A stretch of 64,000 nucleotides of DNA from Pseudonocardia humida (GTDB lineage Bacteria; Actinomycetota; Actinomycetes; Mycobacteriales; Pseudonocardiaceae): positions 1 through 64,000 of the forward strand of contig NZ_JAGSOV010000009.1 of assembly GCF_023898865.1 (NCBI RefSeq), read 5' to 3'. The translations under genes were made by a program, and so were the position numbers. Below, one piece after another: positions 16,671-26,293 of this stretch (positions are counted from its first letter, which is position 1; every line of letters starts with the position of its first letter). Under the pieces are notes generated by a model that was given only the letters and a program-made list of their open reading frames with translations, was not told where the DNA came from and did no database searches.

Positions 16671-18154
16671 TCGCCCGCCGGCTCGCGCGCACCGGCGTGG
16701 TCGCCGCGCTGTGCGCGGGTACCGCCACCCTCCTCCCGGCCGGTGACGCCGAGGCGCACCCGCTGGGTGACCTGACGGTCAACCACCACGACGGGCTGGT
16801 GCTCTTCCCCGACCGGATCGAGCTGCTCGCGGTCGTCGACCACGCCGAGATCCCGGCCCTGCAGCTCATCCCCGAGATCGACCGCGACGGCAGCGGCACC
16901 GTCGACCCCGCCGAGGCCCGCACGCGCGCCGAGGCCGACTGCGCCGCGATCGCCACCGACGTCCGCGTCGCCGTGGAGGGGGCCCCGCTGACCTGGACCG
17001 TCACCGGGGCCGCGCTCGCGCTGCCACCCGGCGACGCCGGGCTGCCCACCATCCGCGTCGAGTGCGCGCTGACGACGCCCGCGGCGCTCGACCGGCCGGC
17101 GACCGTGGAGCTCACCGACTCCCACCTGGCCGACCGGATCGGCTGGCGGGAGATCACCGCGACCGGGTCCGGGGTGGCGCTCGTCGACCCGGCGGTGCCG
17201 GCGACCAGCGTCAGCGACCGGCTCCGCGCCTACCCCGCCGACCTGCTGAGCAGTCCCCTCGACCAGCGCTCGGTCGCGCTGAGCACGCGGCCCGGCGCCG
17301 GCGCCGCCGTCACGGCCGGCGGCGCCCGCGGGTCCTCGCTCGAGGGGACGCTGAACGAGCTGGAGGCGTTCTTCACCGACCTCGTCGGCCGCCCCGAGCC
17401 CGCCGGCTGGGTGGGGCCGCTGGCCGTGCTGCTGGCCCTGGTGCTGGGGGCCTCGCACGCCCTGCTGCCCGGGCACGGCAAGACGGTCATGGCCGCCTAC
17501 CTGGCCGGGCGGCGCGGCACCCGGCGCGACGCGCTGGTCGTCGGGGCCACGGTGACGTTCACCCACACGGCCGGGGTGCTCGTGCTCGGGCTGGTGCTCA
17601 GCGCCTCGGCCGCCGTCGCCCCGGACGGCCTGCTGCGCGGGCTGGGGGTGGCCGGCGGGCTGCTGGTGGCCGCGGTCGGGGTCGGGCTGCTGCGCTCGGC
17701 CTGGCGCGCCCACCGGCGGTCCACGGGCGCCGTCCCGGAGTCGGAGCGGACGCTCGCGCTGGTCGGCGCGGCCACGCCCGCCGCGCCGACCCACGGCCAC
17801 GGCCACGGGCACGGGCACGGGCACGGGGAGCGGTTCGGCCGCGGCGCGCTGGTCGGGCTCGGCGTGGCCGGCGGGCTGGTCCCCAGCCCGACCGCCCTGC
17901 TGGTGCTGCTCGGGGCGGTCGGCCTGGGCCGCACCTGGTTCGGCGTCGGCCTGGTGCTCGCCTACGGCGTCGGCATGGCGGCCACGCTGACCACGACCGG
18001 CCTGCTGCTGGTCGTGCTGCGCGACCGACTGGCGGGCTCCGCCCTCGCAGGGCGTCTGCGGGGGCGCTCGGCCCGCCTGTCGACCCTCACGCCGGTGCTG
18101 ACCGCCGCCCTCGTGCTCGTCGTCGGGGTGGGGCTGGTGGCGCGGGGTGCCTGA
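16667..18154 (+). CDS. NicO/RcnA-family nickel/cobalt transporter with N-terminal extracytoplasmic domain
   Basis: 495-residue membrane protein. Residues 1-30 are a signal segment; residues 31-240 are an extracytoplasmic domain containing an EF-hand-like loop (DRDGSGTVDPAEA); from about 248 follow six or so membrane helices of the NicO fold with the metal motif HALLPGHGKT in the first helix and FTHTAGV in the second. Between helices 3 and 4 is a (HG)n stretch, HGHGHGHGHGHG, a typical Ni/Co-binding cytoplasmic loop. This matches RcnA-like efflux or uptake proteins; direction cannot be told from sequence. Operon with the DUF4331 and TPR genes. Confidence 0.88.
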   Translation: MIARRLARTGVVAALCAGTATLLPAGDAEAHPLGDLTVNHHDGLVLFPDRIELLAVVDHAEIPALQLIPEIDRDGSGTVDPAEARTRAEADCAAIATDVRVAVEGAPLTWTVTGAALALPPGDAGLPTIRVECALTTPAALDRPATVELTDSHLADRIGWREITATGSGVALVDPAVPATSVSDRLRAYPADLLSSPLDQRSVALSTRPGAGAAVTAGGARGSSLEGTLNELEAFFTDLVGRPEPAGWVGPLAVLLALVLGASHALLPGHGKTVMAAYLAGRRGTRRDALVVGATVTFTHTAGVLVLGLVLSASAAVAPDGLLRGLGVAGGLLVAAVGVGLLRSAWRAHRRSTGAVPESERTLALVGAATPAAPTHGHGHGHGHGHGERFGRGALVGLGVAGGLVPSPTALLVLLGAVGLGRTWFGVGLVLAYGVGMAATLTTTGLLLVVLRDRLAGSALAGRLRGRSARLSTLTPVLTAALVLVVGVGLVARGA

Positions 18155-18157
18155 CCC

Positions 18158-18862
18158 TCAGGCGGCGCTGCGCAGGCCGTCGCCGGGATCGGTGGCCGCG
18201 GTGTCGACGATCTCGGCCGGCGGCTCCGGCTCGGCGGGCAGCGGCCGGCGGGCGACGAAGTAGGCCCCGGTCAGGCCGATCAGCCCGGACACCGCGGAGA
18301 CCACGAACATCGCCGGGTGCGGGTCGCCGCTGACCGCGGCGTCGCCGAGGACGACGATCGAGATCGTGCCCGGCAGCACCCCGATCACCGTGGCCAGGAG
18401 GTAGGGGACGATGCCCGCGCCGGACAGCGCCGAGGCGTAGTTCATCACCGAGAACGGCATCGGCGGGATGAGCCGCAGCGAGATCATCGTCAGCAGCCCG
18501 CGGTGCTGGACCCGCCGGAGCACCCAGGCCACCGGGGGGCGGTGCGCGTGCCGCTCGACCAGGCGCGCGCCGATCGCCTTGGCCAGCACGAACGCCAGCC
18601 CGGCGGCGAGCGCGGTGCCCGCCAGCGCGGCCAGCACGCCGGTCACGGAGCCGAACAGGATCCCCGAGACGACGGTGAACACCGAGCGCGGGACGGGCCC
18701 GGCGCAGATCACGCCGTGCAGCAGGACGAACAGCAGCGGGGCCCAGAACCCGGCCGCCGCGACGGTCTGCCGGACGTTGGGGACGCCGTCGCGCAGGAGG
18801 TAGGCGGCCAGCGCCGCCACCGCCAGCAGCGCCAGGCCGGCGCCGACCCGTCGCCAGATCAT
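18158..18862 (-). CDS. VTT/DedA-like (TVP38/TMEM64) membrane protein
   Basis: 234-residue integral membrane protein of the VTT (SNARE-associated) family. It has about six hydrophobic segments and the family motif region: FWAPLLFVLLHGV, then VFTVVSGILFGSVTGVLAALAGTALAA, and RLIPPMPFSVMNYASALSGAG near the C-terminal third. Members are implicated in lipid scrambling or membrane homeostasis. The start is set at the ATG at 18862; a longer frame to 18973 adds 37 charged residues without homology. It converges with the transporter gene (3 bases apart) and diverges from the GH9 relic. Confidence 0.82.
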   Translation of the reverse strand: MIWRRVGAGLALLAVAALAAYLLRDGVPNVRQTVAAAGFWAPLLFVLLHGVICAGPVPRSVFTVVSGILFGSVTGVLAALAGTALAAGLAFVLAKAIGARLVERHAHRPPVAWVLRRVQHRGLLTMISLRLIPPMPFSVMNYASALSGAGIVPYLLATVIGVLPGTISIVVLGDAAVSGDPHPAMFVVSAVSGLIGLTGAYFVARRPLPAEPEPPAEIVDTAATDPGDGLRSAA

Positions 18863-18984
18863 TGGTCCGACGGTACCGGCGCCGACGGGGCGCCCCGGCC
18901 CCAGGGGGTGGCCCCATGGCGTGAACAGGCCGCTCCACCAGCGATTTCGGTCACGTTCACGACCTCGCCACATAGGCTGCCCGG

Positions 18985-20635
18985 ATGAGCTCGCCGGCCC
19001 GGATCGCGGCGGAGCGCCCGGCCGTGCGCGTCAACCAGGTCGGCTTCCCTGGCGACGGCCCCAAGCGCGCGACTCGTGTCCGACGAGCCAGGGCCGGTGG
19101 AGTTCGCCGTCGTCGACGCGGGCGGCGCCACGGCGCTGCGCGGACGGTCGCGGCCGTGGCCGCGGCGGCCCGACCCGGCGTCCGGGCTGGTGGTGCACGT
19201 CCTGGAGTTCTCCGCGCTGACCCGCCCCGGCGAGTACCGGATCCGGGCGGGAGCGGCCGACAGCCACCCGTTCCGGGTCGATGAGCGCGTGCACGACGCC
19301 CTCGCCGCCGACGCGCTGGCGTTCTTCCGGTCGATGCGCTGCCGGCACGCGGGCGACGTCGCGGTCGCCGCCTGGACCGGCCCCGACCAGGAGCGGCTGT
19401 ACCCGGGCTGGCGCATGCCGGGCGCGGTCGACGTCTCCGGGGGCTGGTACGACGCGGGCGACTACGGCAAGTACGTCGTCAGCGGGGCCATCGCGGCGTG
19501 GCAGCTGCTGGCCGTCGCCGACCCGGCGCCGCCCGCCCCGGTGCTGGCCGAGTGCCGCTGGCAGCTCGACTGGCTGCTGCGGATGCAGGTCCCCGCGGGC
19601 GACCCGCTCGCCGGCACCGCGTTCCACCGCGTGCACGGCACCACCTGGTCGCCGCGGCCCGGACGACCTGAGGACGACCCGACCGAACGCGTGCTGCACC
19701 GCCCGTCGACCACCGCCACCCTGCACCTGGCCGCGGTCGCGGCCCGCGGGGCGCGGGCCTTCGCCTGGCGGACCCGGACTACGCGGCCCGGCTGCTGGCC
19801 GCGGCCCGCACCGCGCACGCCGCCGCGCACCGCCACCCCCACCTGCTCGCCCCGGACGACGGCGGCGCGTTCGGCGGCGGCCCCTACCCCGACGACGACC
19901 CCACAGACGACTTCTACTGGGCCGCGGCCGAGCTGTACCTGGCCACCGGGGAGGCCGGGTTCGAGGCGGAGGTCGGCGCGTCGCCGTGGCACACCGCCGA
20001 CGCCTTCGACCCCACCGGGTTCGACTACGACCGGGTCGCCGCCCCGGCCCGACTCGACCTGGCGCTCGCCCCGAGCGGGCTGCCCGATCGCGACCGCGTG
20101 CGCGGCACGGTCGTCGCGGCGGCCGAGCGGCTCGTCCGGATCCAGGCCGGGCAGCCGTGGGAGCAGCCCTACGACCCGCCGGAGGGCTACGACTGGGGCT
20201 CCACCGGGCGCATCCTGAACAACCTCGTCGTGCTGGCCACCGCGCACCGGCTGACCGGCGAACGTCGCTTCCGCGACGCGGTGCTGTCCGGGCTGGACTA
20301 CGTCCTGGGCAGCAACGGCCTCGGTCAGAGCTACGTCGTCGGCCACGGCACCGACCACCCCCGCCGCACGCACGCCCGGATGTTCGGCCACGCGCTCGAC
20401 CCGGCGCTCCCGCCCGCCCCGTCCGGATCGGTGGCGGGCGGGGCGAACTCCCGCCGCTACGACGGCTTCCCAGCCGACCCCGAGCTGGCCGGTCTCCCGC
20501 CGCAGCTCCGCTACCTCGACGAGCCCACCTCGGAGACCACCAACGACATCTTGCGTGCGGTGGAACGCGCCGCTCGTGGCCGTCGCGACCCACCTCGATC
20601 CCGACTGGTGCGAGCGGGCCGCCCAACTAGCGTGA
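18985..20635 (+). pseudogene. GH9 family glycoside hydrolase (cellulase type), reading frame broken three times
   Basis: The translated pieces together cover a whole GH9 enzyme of about 550 residues: an N-terminal CelD_N Ig-like domain (AVRVNQVGFPGDGPKRA), the catalytic-base region GGWYDAGDYGKYVVSG near 19440, the (a/a)6 barrel middle (DDFYWAAAELYLATGE, GYDWGSTGRILNNLVVLATA) and the C-terminal acid region ETTND followed by CVRWNAPLVAVA. The frame changes near 19072, near 19767 and near 20551, alternating between two frames, and ends at a TGA at 20633. No signal peptide is present. These may be genuine decay or clustered sequencing indels; third-codon-position GC bias is kept throughout, so any decay is recent. 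Confidence 0.8.
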
Positions 20636-20640
20636 CCCCC

Positions 20641-21036
20641 ATGACCGACCCCGCCCGCCCCCTCGACCTCGACCCCGACGGCCTGGCCGTCCGCCGCGAG
20701 GTGCTCGGCCCCGCGCACGTCGACGCGGCGCTCGGCCGCGCCGACGACGTCACCGCCGAGTTCCAGGAGATGATCACCCGGTACGCCTGGGGCGGCATCT
20801 GGACCCGCCCCGGCCTCGACCGGCGCATGCGCAGCGCGGTGACCCTCACCGCGCTGATCGCCCACGGCCACTTCGCCGAGCTGGAGCTGCACCTGCGCGG
20901 AGCCCTGCGCAACGGCCTGACCAGGGCCGAGATCGTCGAGGTTCTGCTGCAGTCGGCGATCTACTGCGGGGTGCCCGCGGCCAACTCGGCGTTCCGGGTC
21001 GCCCAGCGGGTACTGGCCGAGGAACCCGCGGGGTGA
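20641..21036 (+). CDS. pcaC: Carboxymuconolactone decarboxylase family protein (PcaC-like)
   Basis: 131-residue alpha-helical protein of the CMD family. It shows the 4-carboxymuconolactone decarboxylase pattern: AEFQEMITRYAWGGIWTRPGLDRRMRSAVTL, HGHFAELELHLRGALRNGLT, and EVLLQSAIYCGVPAANSAFRVAQ. The PcaC enzyme converts gamma-carboxymuconolactone to beta-ketoadipate enol-lactone in protocatechuate breakdown. No other pca genes are nearby, and only one Cys is present where AhpD-type peroxidases need two, which favours PcaC. The start is ATG 20641, six bases after the GH9 stop; GTG 20632 is an in-frame alternative. A long palindrome follows. Confidence 0.8.
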   Translation: MTDPARPLDLDPDGLAVRREVLGPAHVDAALGRADDVTAEFQEMITRYAWGGIWTRPGLDRRMRSAVTLTALIAHGHFAELELHLRGALRNGLTRAEIVEVLLQSAIYCGVPAANSAFRVAQRVLAEEPAG

Positions 21037-21052
21037 GCGTGAGCTCCCCCGA

Positions 21053-21109
21053 GGTTCAGGAAAGCCACGATGCCGCCCCCTGCGGGCGGCATCGTGGCTT
21101 TCCTGAACC
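21053..21109. repeat. 57-nt palindromic repeat, family II, copy 1
   Basis: A perfect 26-bp inverted repeat with loop CCTGC, beginning 16 bases after the pcaC stop. It begins GGTTCAGGAAAGCC. The same palindrome, differing only at one outer base, occurs at 48633. Position after a stop codon suggests terminator function, but the strict sequence conservation indicates a dispersed repeat family. Confidence 0.9.
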
Positions 21110-21157
21110 GGACGGGCCGGGGGACGTGGCCGGGACGTGGCCTAGGCTCCGACTCCT

Positions 21158-22009
21158 GTGACCCTGCTTGCCGTCCTCGGGCCCGACCTCGTCCCCACCG
21201 TCGTCCCCGCCGACACCCCGATCCTGCGCGCCGACGACCTGGGCGCCGTGCGCGGCGACGGCGTCTTCGAGACCGCCAACGTGCGCGGCGGGCGGCCGTG
21301 GCTGCTCGACGCGCACCTCGACCGGATGGCCCGCTCGGCCGCCGCCCTCGACCTTGCCCTGCCGGCGCGCGAAGCGCTGGTCGCCCTGGCCGACACCGCC
21401 TGCCGCGCCTGGCCAGCCGCCGACGAGGGCGCGCTGCGCATCGTGTGCACCCGCGGCCCGGAGTCGGGCGGCCCCCCGACCGTCTACGCGACGCTGAACC
21501 CGATCACCGACCACCAGCGGGCCAAGCGGCGCTCGGGCGTCGCGGTGCGCACGCTCCCGCTCGGGATCCCGGTGGCCGTGCGCACCGCCGAACCCGCCCT
21601 GCTGGCCGGGGCCAAGACGCTGTCCTACGCGGTCAACATGGCCTGCCAGCGCTGGGCCACCGCCCACGGCGCCGACGACGTGCTGTGGGTCTCCGCCGAC
21701 GGCTACGCCCTGGAGGCCCCCACCTCGTCGCTGGTCTGGCTGCGGGACGGCGTGCTCTGCACGGTGCCGCCCGCCGAGACCGGCATCCTCGCCGGCACCA
21801 CGGCGGCGCACCTGCTGTCCCGGGCCGGCGAGCTCGGCTGGACCGCCCGGGAGCAGCTCGTGCGCCCCGCCGAGCTGGCCGACGCCCAGGGCGTCTGGCT
21901 GACGTCGTCGGCGCGCGGGCCGGTCGAGGTGCGCTCCCTCGACGACACCCCCCTCGGCCCGTCCCCCGAGACCACCCGCATCACCAAGCTCCTCGGCTTC
22001 CCCACCTGA
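21158..22009 (+). CDS. pabC: Aminotransferase class IV, probably 4-amino-4-deoxychorismate lyase
   Basis: 283-residue fold-type IV PLP enzyme. Features in order: RADDLGAVRGDGVFET at about 24-39, the DAHLDRMARSAAAL helix, the PLP lysine in AGAKTLSYAVNM, and EAPTSSLVWLRDG and TGILAGTTAAHLL in the C-terminal half. These fit 4-amino-4-deoxychorismate lyase (PabC), which releases pyruvate to give p-aminobenzoate for folate; D-amino-acid and branched-chain aminotransferases of the same fold are less likely because of length and the GVFET motif. It starts at GTG. It stands alone after the palindrome; the following 100 bases are C-rich and empty. Confidence 0.78.
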   Translation: MTLLAVLGPDLVPTVVPADTPILRADDLGAVRGDGVFETANVRGGRPWLLDAHLDRMARSAAALDLALPAREALVALADTACRAWPAADEGALRIVCTRGPESGGPPTVYATLNPITDHQRAKRRSGVAVRTLPLGIPVAVRTAEPALLAGAKTLSYAVNMACQRWATAHGADDVLWVSADGYALEAPTSSLVWLRDGVLCTVPPAETGILAGTTAAHLLSRAGELGWTAREQLVRPAELADAQGVWLTSSARGPVEVRSLDDTPLGPSPETTRITKLLGFPT

Positions 22010-22111
22010 CCCTCCCCCTCCCCCCGCTCCCCCGCTCCCTCCCGTCCCCCAAAGTTCGTGGCGCGCTGGGAACGGGCACAGGTCAGAGGGTGGGGGCCAG
22101 GCAGCGCTGGG

Positions 22112-22704
22112 TCAGAGGGCGCGGAGGTGGGGCAGGAGGGCGCGCAGGGCGCGGCCGCGGTGGGAGTCGGCGTCCTTCTCCTGGGCCGACAGCTCCGCGG
22201 AGGTCCGCTCCTCGCCGTCCGGGACGAAGATCGGGTCGTACCCGAAGCCGTTGGTGCCGCGCGGCTCGCGGATGATCCGCCCGCGCCACTCCCCGTGCAC
22301 CACCACGTCGGGCCGGCCGGGGACGACGAGCGCCGCCGCGCAGACGAACGCCGCGCCGCGCCGCTCGTCGGGGACGTCGCCGAGCTGGCCCAGCACGAGG
22401 CGCAGGTTGGCCTCGTCGTCGCCGTGCCCGCCCGACCAGCGCGCCGAGAGCACGCCGGGCATGCCGTTGAGCGCGTCGATCGCCAGCCCGGAGTCGTCGG
22501 CGACGGCGGCCAGGCCGGTGGCGGCGACCGCGTCGCGCGCCTTGGCCAGTGCGTTCTCCGCGAACGTCGCCCCGGTCTCGGGGGCCTCCGGGTACTCCGG
22601 GACGTCGCGCAGGCCCAGGACCTGCAGGTTGGCCAGCTCGGCCGCGGCGACGATGCGGTCCAGCTCGGCGATCTTGCCCGCGTTGCGCGAGGCCAGCAGC
22701 AGCT

Positions 22705-22708
<4 letters not shown>
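22112..22708 (-). CDS. rdgB: RdgB/HAM1 non-canonical purine NTP pyrophosphatase
   Basis: 198-residue dITP/XTP pyrophosphatase that clears deaminated purine nucleotides. Signature pieces: [15 protein letters not shown] at the start, [41 protein letters not shown], and [13 protein letters not shown] with the C-terminal [12 protein letters not shown]. Essentially full length for the family. The GTG start overlaps the rph stop by four bases. It is the last gene of a long minus-strand conserved block; the order rph-rdgB is also that of Rv1340-Rv1341. Confidence 0.95.
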
Positions 22709-23475
<767 letters not shown>

Positions 23476-23552
23476 CGGGCGAGTCTAGGCACGCCCTCCA
23501 GCGGGTTCCGATCGGATGATCCGCGGCGACGACGGCTGGGTACTCGGCGGTC

Positions 23553-23792
23553 ATGACCGTGCAACCCGGGGACGAGCTCCCCGACACCGCCATGGCCACC
23601 GGCAACGACTACGAGCCGGGCATCCCGCCCGGACCGCTGGACCCCGAGGAGCGGGCCGTCCTCGACGAGCTCCGGCACGCCGACGGACCCGACGTCGTCG
23701 CCGTCGCCGACGAGGACCTCCCGGAGTACGCCGACGCCGTGTCCGACGAGACCATCGCGAGCCCTCCGCACGACGACCGGTCGGCGCGTTGA
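23553..23792 (+). CDS. Small acidic hypothetical protein
   Basis: 79-residue acidic protein that I do not recognise (about a quarter Asp/Glu). It has one helical acidic segment, PEERAVLDELRHA, and no cysteine, membrane segment or motif. It is the only plus-strand gene in this minus-strand block and begins 77 bases from the rph start. Codon use fits a real gene, but no clear Shine-Dalgarno precedes the ATG, so it is a tentative call. Confidence 0.45.
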   Translation: MTVQPGDELPDTAMATGNDYEPGIPPGPLDPEERAVLDELRHADGPDVVAVADEDLPEYADAVSDETIASPPHDDRSAR

Positions 23793-23811
23793 GAGACGGC
23801 GCGACGAGCCC

Positions 23812-24594
23812 TCAGACGGGGTAGGCGCGGTCCGCCTCGACCAGCTCGACCGGGCCGTCGAACGCGGCCCGCGCCTCGGCCAGGATCGCCTCCCGGTCGA
23901 ACCACGACGCCACGTGCGTGATCAGCAGCCGGCCGACGCCGGCCTTCGTCGCGTGCTCGCCGGCCTGCCGGCCCGACAGGTGCACCCCGGGCGGGGGCTC
24001 GTCCCAGGGGCCGGTGTGCGGCCAGGTCGCCTCGGCCAGCAGCACGTCGGCGTCGCGGGCCAGCTCGACGAGCGCGTCGCACGGGCCGGTGTCACCGCTG
24101 TAGACGAGGCTGCGCCCGGCGTGCTCCAGGCGCAGCGCGTAGGCCTCGCAGAGGTGGTCGACGGCGCGGGCCTCGATCCGGACGTCGCCCGCGGTCGCGC
24201 TCGCGCCGTCGGAGAGCGGGGCGAAGGCGAACACGTCGGTCAGGTCGGTCTCGGCGCGCTCCTGCGCCGAGGGCGCGTAGGCCATGGCGAACCGCTCCGG
24301 CGCCTCGGCCGGGGCGTGCACGGGCAGCGCCCGCGCGGCGGGGTCGTAGGGCTTGCGCGGGTGGTAGCGCCGGTGCACGGCCAGCGCGGTGAAGTCGGCG
24401 CAGTGGTCGGGGTGCAGGTGCGAGAACGCCACGGCGTCGAGGTCGAACGGGTCGAGGTGGCGCTGCATGGGGCCGAAGGTGCCGTTGCCCATGTCGAGCG
24501 CGACGGCCGTGCCCCCGGCCAGCAGGAGGTAGCCGGAGGCCGGTGAGGTCGGCCCCGGGCCGCTGCCCGAACAACCCAGGACGATCAGCTCCAT
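23812..24594 (-). CDS. MBL-fold phosphodiesterase, Rv1339-like
   Basis: 260-residue metallo-beta-lactamase-fold hydrolase. Metal ligands are seen in SHLHPDHCADF, VYSGDTGPC, HLSGRQAGEHA and the final LLITHVASWFD. The N-terminus LIVLGCSGSGPGPTSPASGYLL is typical of the RNase Z-like group. Its place between murI and rph is that of M. tuberculosis Rv1339, an atypical class II cAMP phosphodiesterase, so cyclic nucleotide breakdown is the most likely role; the enzymatic claim rests on that homologue. Starts at ATG. Confidence 0.82.
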   Translation of the reverse strand: MELIVLGCSGSGPGPTSPASGYLLLAGGTAVALDMGNGTFGPMQRHLDPFDLDAVAFSHLHPDHCADFTALAVHRRYHPRKPYDPAARALPVHAPAEAPERFAMAYAPSAQERAETDLTDVFAFAPLSDGASATAGDVRIEARAVDHLCEAYALRLEHAGRSLVYSGDTGPCDALVELARDADVLLAEATWPHTGPWDEPPPGVHLSGRQAGEHATKAGVGRLLITHVASWFDREAILAEARAAFDGPVELVEADRAYPV

Positions 24595-24603
24595 GCCGGC
24601 ACG

Positions 24604-25041
24604 CTAACGCCCGCGCGTCCTCCGCAACCACCACAAGCCGATCATCGGCAGGATCAGGGGGATAAACCCGTAGCCCCGGCCGTAGACCGACCACACCGTG
24701 TCGTCCGGCCCGAACTCCCCGGGCACGAACGCGGTGATCGTGCCGACGACCAGCACGCCGACCATCTCGAAGCCGACCGCGGCCCAGGCCAGCCTGCGCG
24801 CGCCCGGGCCCTGCCCGGCCAGGGCGAACGTGGCCAGGATGTAGACCAGCCCGGCCAGCGCCGAGAGCAGGTAGGCGACCGGGGCCTCGGAGAAGCGCCC
24901 CGCGATCTGCACACCGGCGCGGGCCGTCGCGGACAGCGCGAAGATCCCGTAGACGGCGATCAGCACCCGGCCCGGGCCGGTGGCCGTGGCCCTCGGGGGC
25001 GCGTGCTCGGCCGCGCCGCGGCCCTCCTCGGGCTCAGGCAC
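24604..25041 (-). CDS. Conserved four-helix membrane protein
   Basis: 145-residue integral membrane protein with a polar N-terminal tail of about 24 residues and four hydrophobic segments (VLIAVYGIFALSATARAG, VAYLLSALAGLVYILATFALA, AAVGFEMVGVLVVGTITAF, FIPLILPMIGLWWL). A short charged end, RRTRGR, follows. It resembles the small membrane protein genes found beside rph in mycobacteria (Rv1342c type), function unknown. GTG start, overlapping the stop of the next upstream membrane gene by eight bases, so the two are coupled. Confidence 0.75.
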   Translation of the reverse strand: MPEPEEGRGAAEHAPPRATATGPGRVLIAVYGIFALSATARAGVQIAGRFSEAPVAYLLSALAGLVYILATFALAGQGPGARRLAWAAVGFEMVGVLVVGTITAFVPGEFGPDDTVWSVYGRGYGFIPLILPMIGLWWLRRTRGR

Positions 25042-25399
25042 CGGTCACCGCCCACATCCCCTGCAGCCGCAGCACCGCCACCGCCACGCCGACGGCCCCG
25101 GCGGCGACGATCGCCCCGCCCCACCGGTTGGGGTCGGCGTTGGCCCACTGCAGCGCGATCGGCAGCACGCACACCGAGACCAGCAGGTAGATCAGGAAGG
25201 TGGTGGGCTCCGGCACCTGGACACCGCCGAAGACCCGCACCGCGGCGATCGCGGCCTGCACGACGAGCAGCCCGACCGCCACGTACACGGCGTAGGCCAG
25301 CGGCTTGCCCGGCGGGCGGCCGCGGGCGGTCTCGACCAGCCCGAAGACGGCGAGCGCGCCGGAAGCCACCAGCGTCACGATCACCAGCGCGTCGAACAC
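25034..25399 (-). CDS. Conserved small membrane protein
   Basis: 121-residue integral membrane protein with about four hydrophobic segments (VIVTLVASGALAVFGLVE, YAVYVAVGLLVVQAAIAAV, FLIYLLVSVCVLPIALQW, GGAIVAAGAVGVAVAVLRL). No catalytic motif. The stop overlaps the start of the following membrane gene by eight bases, which suggests that the two small proteins form a complex. It lies between murI and the Rv1339-like gene. Function unknown. Confidence 0.72.
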   Translation of the reverse strand: MFDALVIVTLVASGALAVFGLVETARGRPPGKPLAYAVYVAVGLLVVQAAIAAVRVFGGVQVPEPTTFLIYLLVSVCVLPIALQWANADPNRWGGAIVAAGAVGVAVAVLRLQGMWAVTGA

Positions 25400-25422
25400 C
25401 CCACGACGCTACCGAAACCCCC

Positions 25423-26250
25423 TCAGCCGGCGCGGACCGCGGCACCCAGCGGGGACACGCGGCGGATCTCCGGGCCGAGGAAGCGCCGGCCGAGCCGGGC
25501 GAACGGCTCGGGGTCGCCGGTGGCCAGGAACTCGTGCGGCCCCGGCGCCGGGCCCTCCGGGTCGCGCAGGAGGTCCGCGGCCATCAGCACGCGGACCAGG
25601 TCCTTCGCGGTCTCGTCGGCGCTGGAGACCAGCGTGACCTCGGGCCCGAGCACGATCTGCAGGACGCCGGTGAGCAGCGGGTAGTGCGTGCAGCCCAGGA
25701 CCACGGTGTCGACGCCGGCGCGCTGCAGCGGCTCCAGGTAGCTCTGCGCGAGCCCGAGCACCTGGCGCCCGCTGGTCATCCCCCGCTCGACGAAGTCGAC
25801 GAACCGGGGGCAGGCGACCGCGGTGATCTCGGCGTCGCGGGCGGCGGCGAAGGAGTCCTGGTAGGCGCCGGAGGTGATGGTGGCCACCGTGCCGATCACA
25901 CCGATCCGCCCGTTGCGGGTGGCCGCCACGGCCCGGCGCACCGCAGGGCGCACGACCTCGACCACCGGCACCGGGTAGCGCTCGCGGATGTCGGGCAGGC
26001 ACGACGCCGATGCGCTGTTGCAGGCCACGACCAGCGCCTTGACCCCGCGCTCCATCAGCTCGTCGCCGATGGCCAGGGTGTGGCGGCGGATCTCGGCGAT
26101 GGGCAGCGGCCCGTACGGGCTGTGCGCCGTGTCGCCGACGTAGACGACCCGCTCCGCGGGGAGCTGGTCGATGACCGCACGGGCCACCGTGAGGCCGCCG
26201 ACCCCGGAGTCGAACATGCCGATCGGGGAGTCCAGGCTCACGCCCGCCAC
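25423..26250 (-). CDS. murI: Glutamate racemase
   Basis: 275-residue cofactor-independent racemase supplying D-glutamate for peptidoglycan. The two catalytic cysteines are Cys77 in VACNSASA and Cys187 in [22 protein letters not shown] and [12 protein letters not shown] are the N-terminal substrate-binding motifs. Essentially complete for the family. ATG start. In the conserved block order rhomboid-(MOSC)-murI-Rv1339-like; compared with M. tuberculosis a MOSC gene and two membrane genes are inserted around it. Confidence 0.96.
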   Translation of the reverse strand: MAGVSLDSPIGMFDSGVGGLTVARAVIDQLPAERVVYVGDTAHSPYGPLPIAEIRRHTLAIGDELMERGVKALVVACNSASASCLPDIRERYPVPVVEVVRPAVRRAVAATRNGRIGVIGTVATITSGAYQDSFAAARDAEITAVACPRFVDFVERGMTSGRQVLGLAQSYLEPLQRAGVDTVVLGCTHYPLLTGVLQIVLGPEVTLVSSADETAKDLVRVLMAADLLRDPEGPAPGPHEFLATGDPEPFARLGRRFLGPEIRRVSPLGAAVRAG

Positions 26251-26293
26251 TCTAAGCGCGCCGTCCGCCGGTGACGCCGGGGGGAACCGCGGC

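Noticed and set aside
17800..17828. Short GGCCAC/GGGCAC direct repeats
   Set aside because: Not a CRISPR or satellite; it codes for the HG-rich metal loop of the NicO transporter.
22010..22111. C-rich tract after pabC as a structured element
   Set aside because: Simple low-complexity CT/CC sequence without dyad symmetry.
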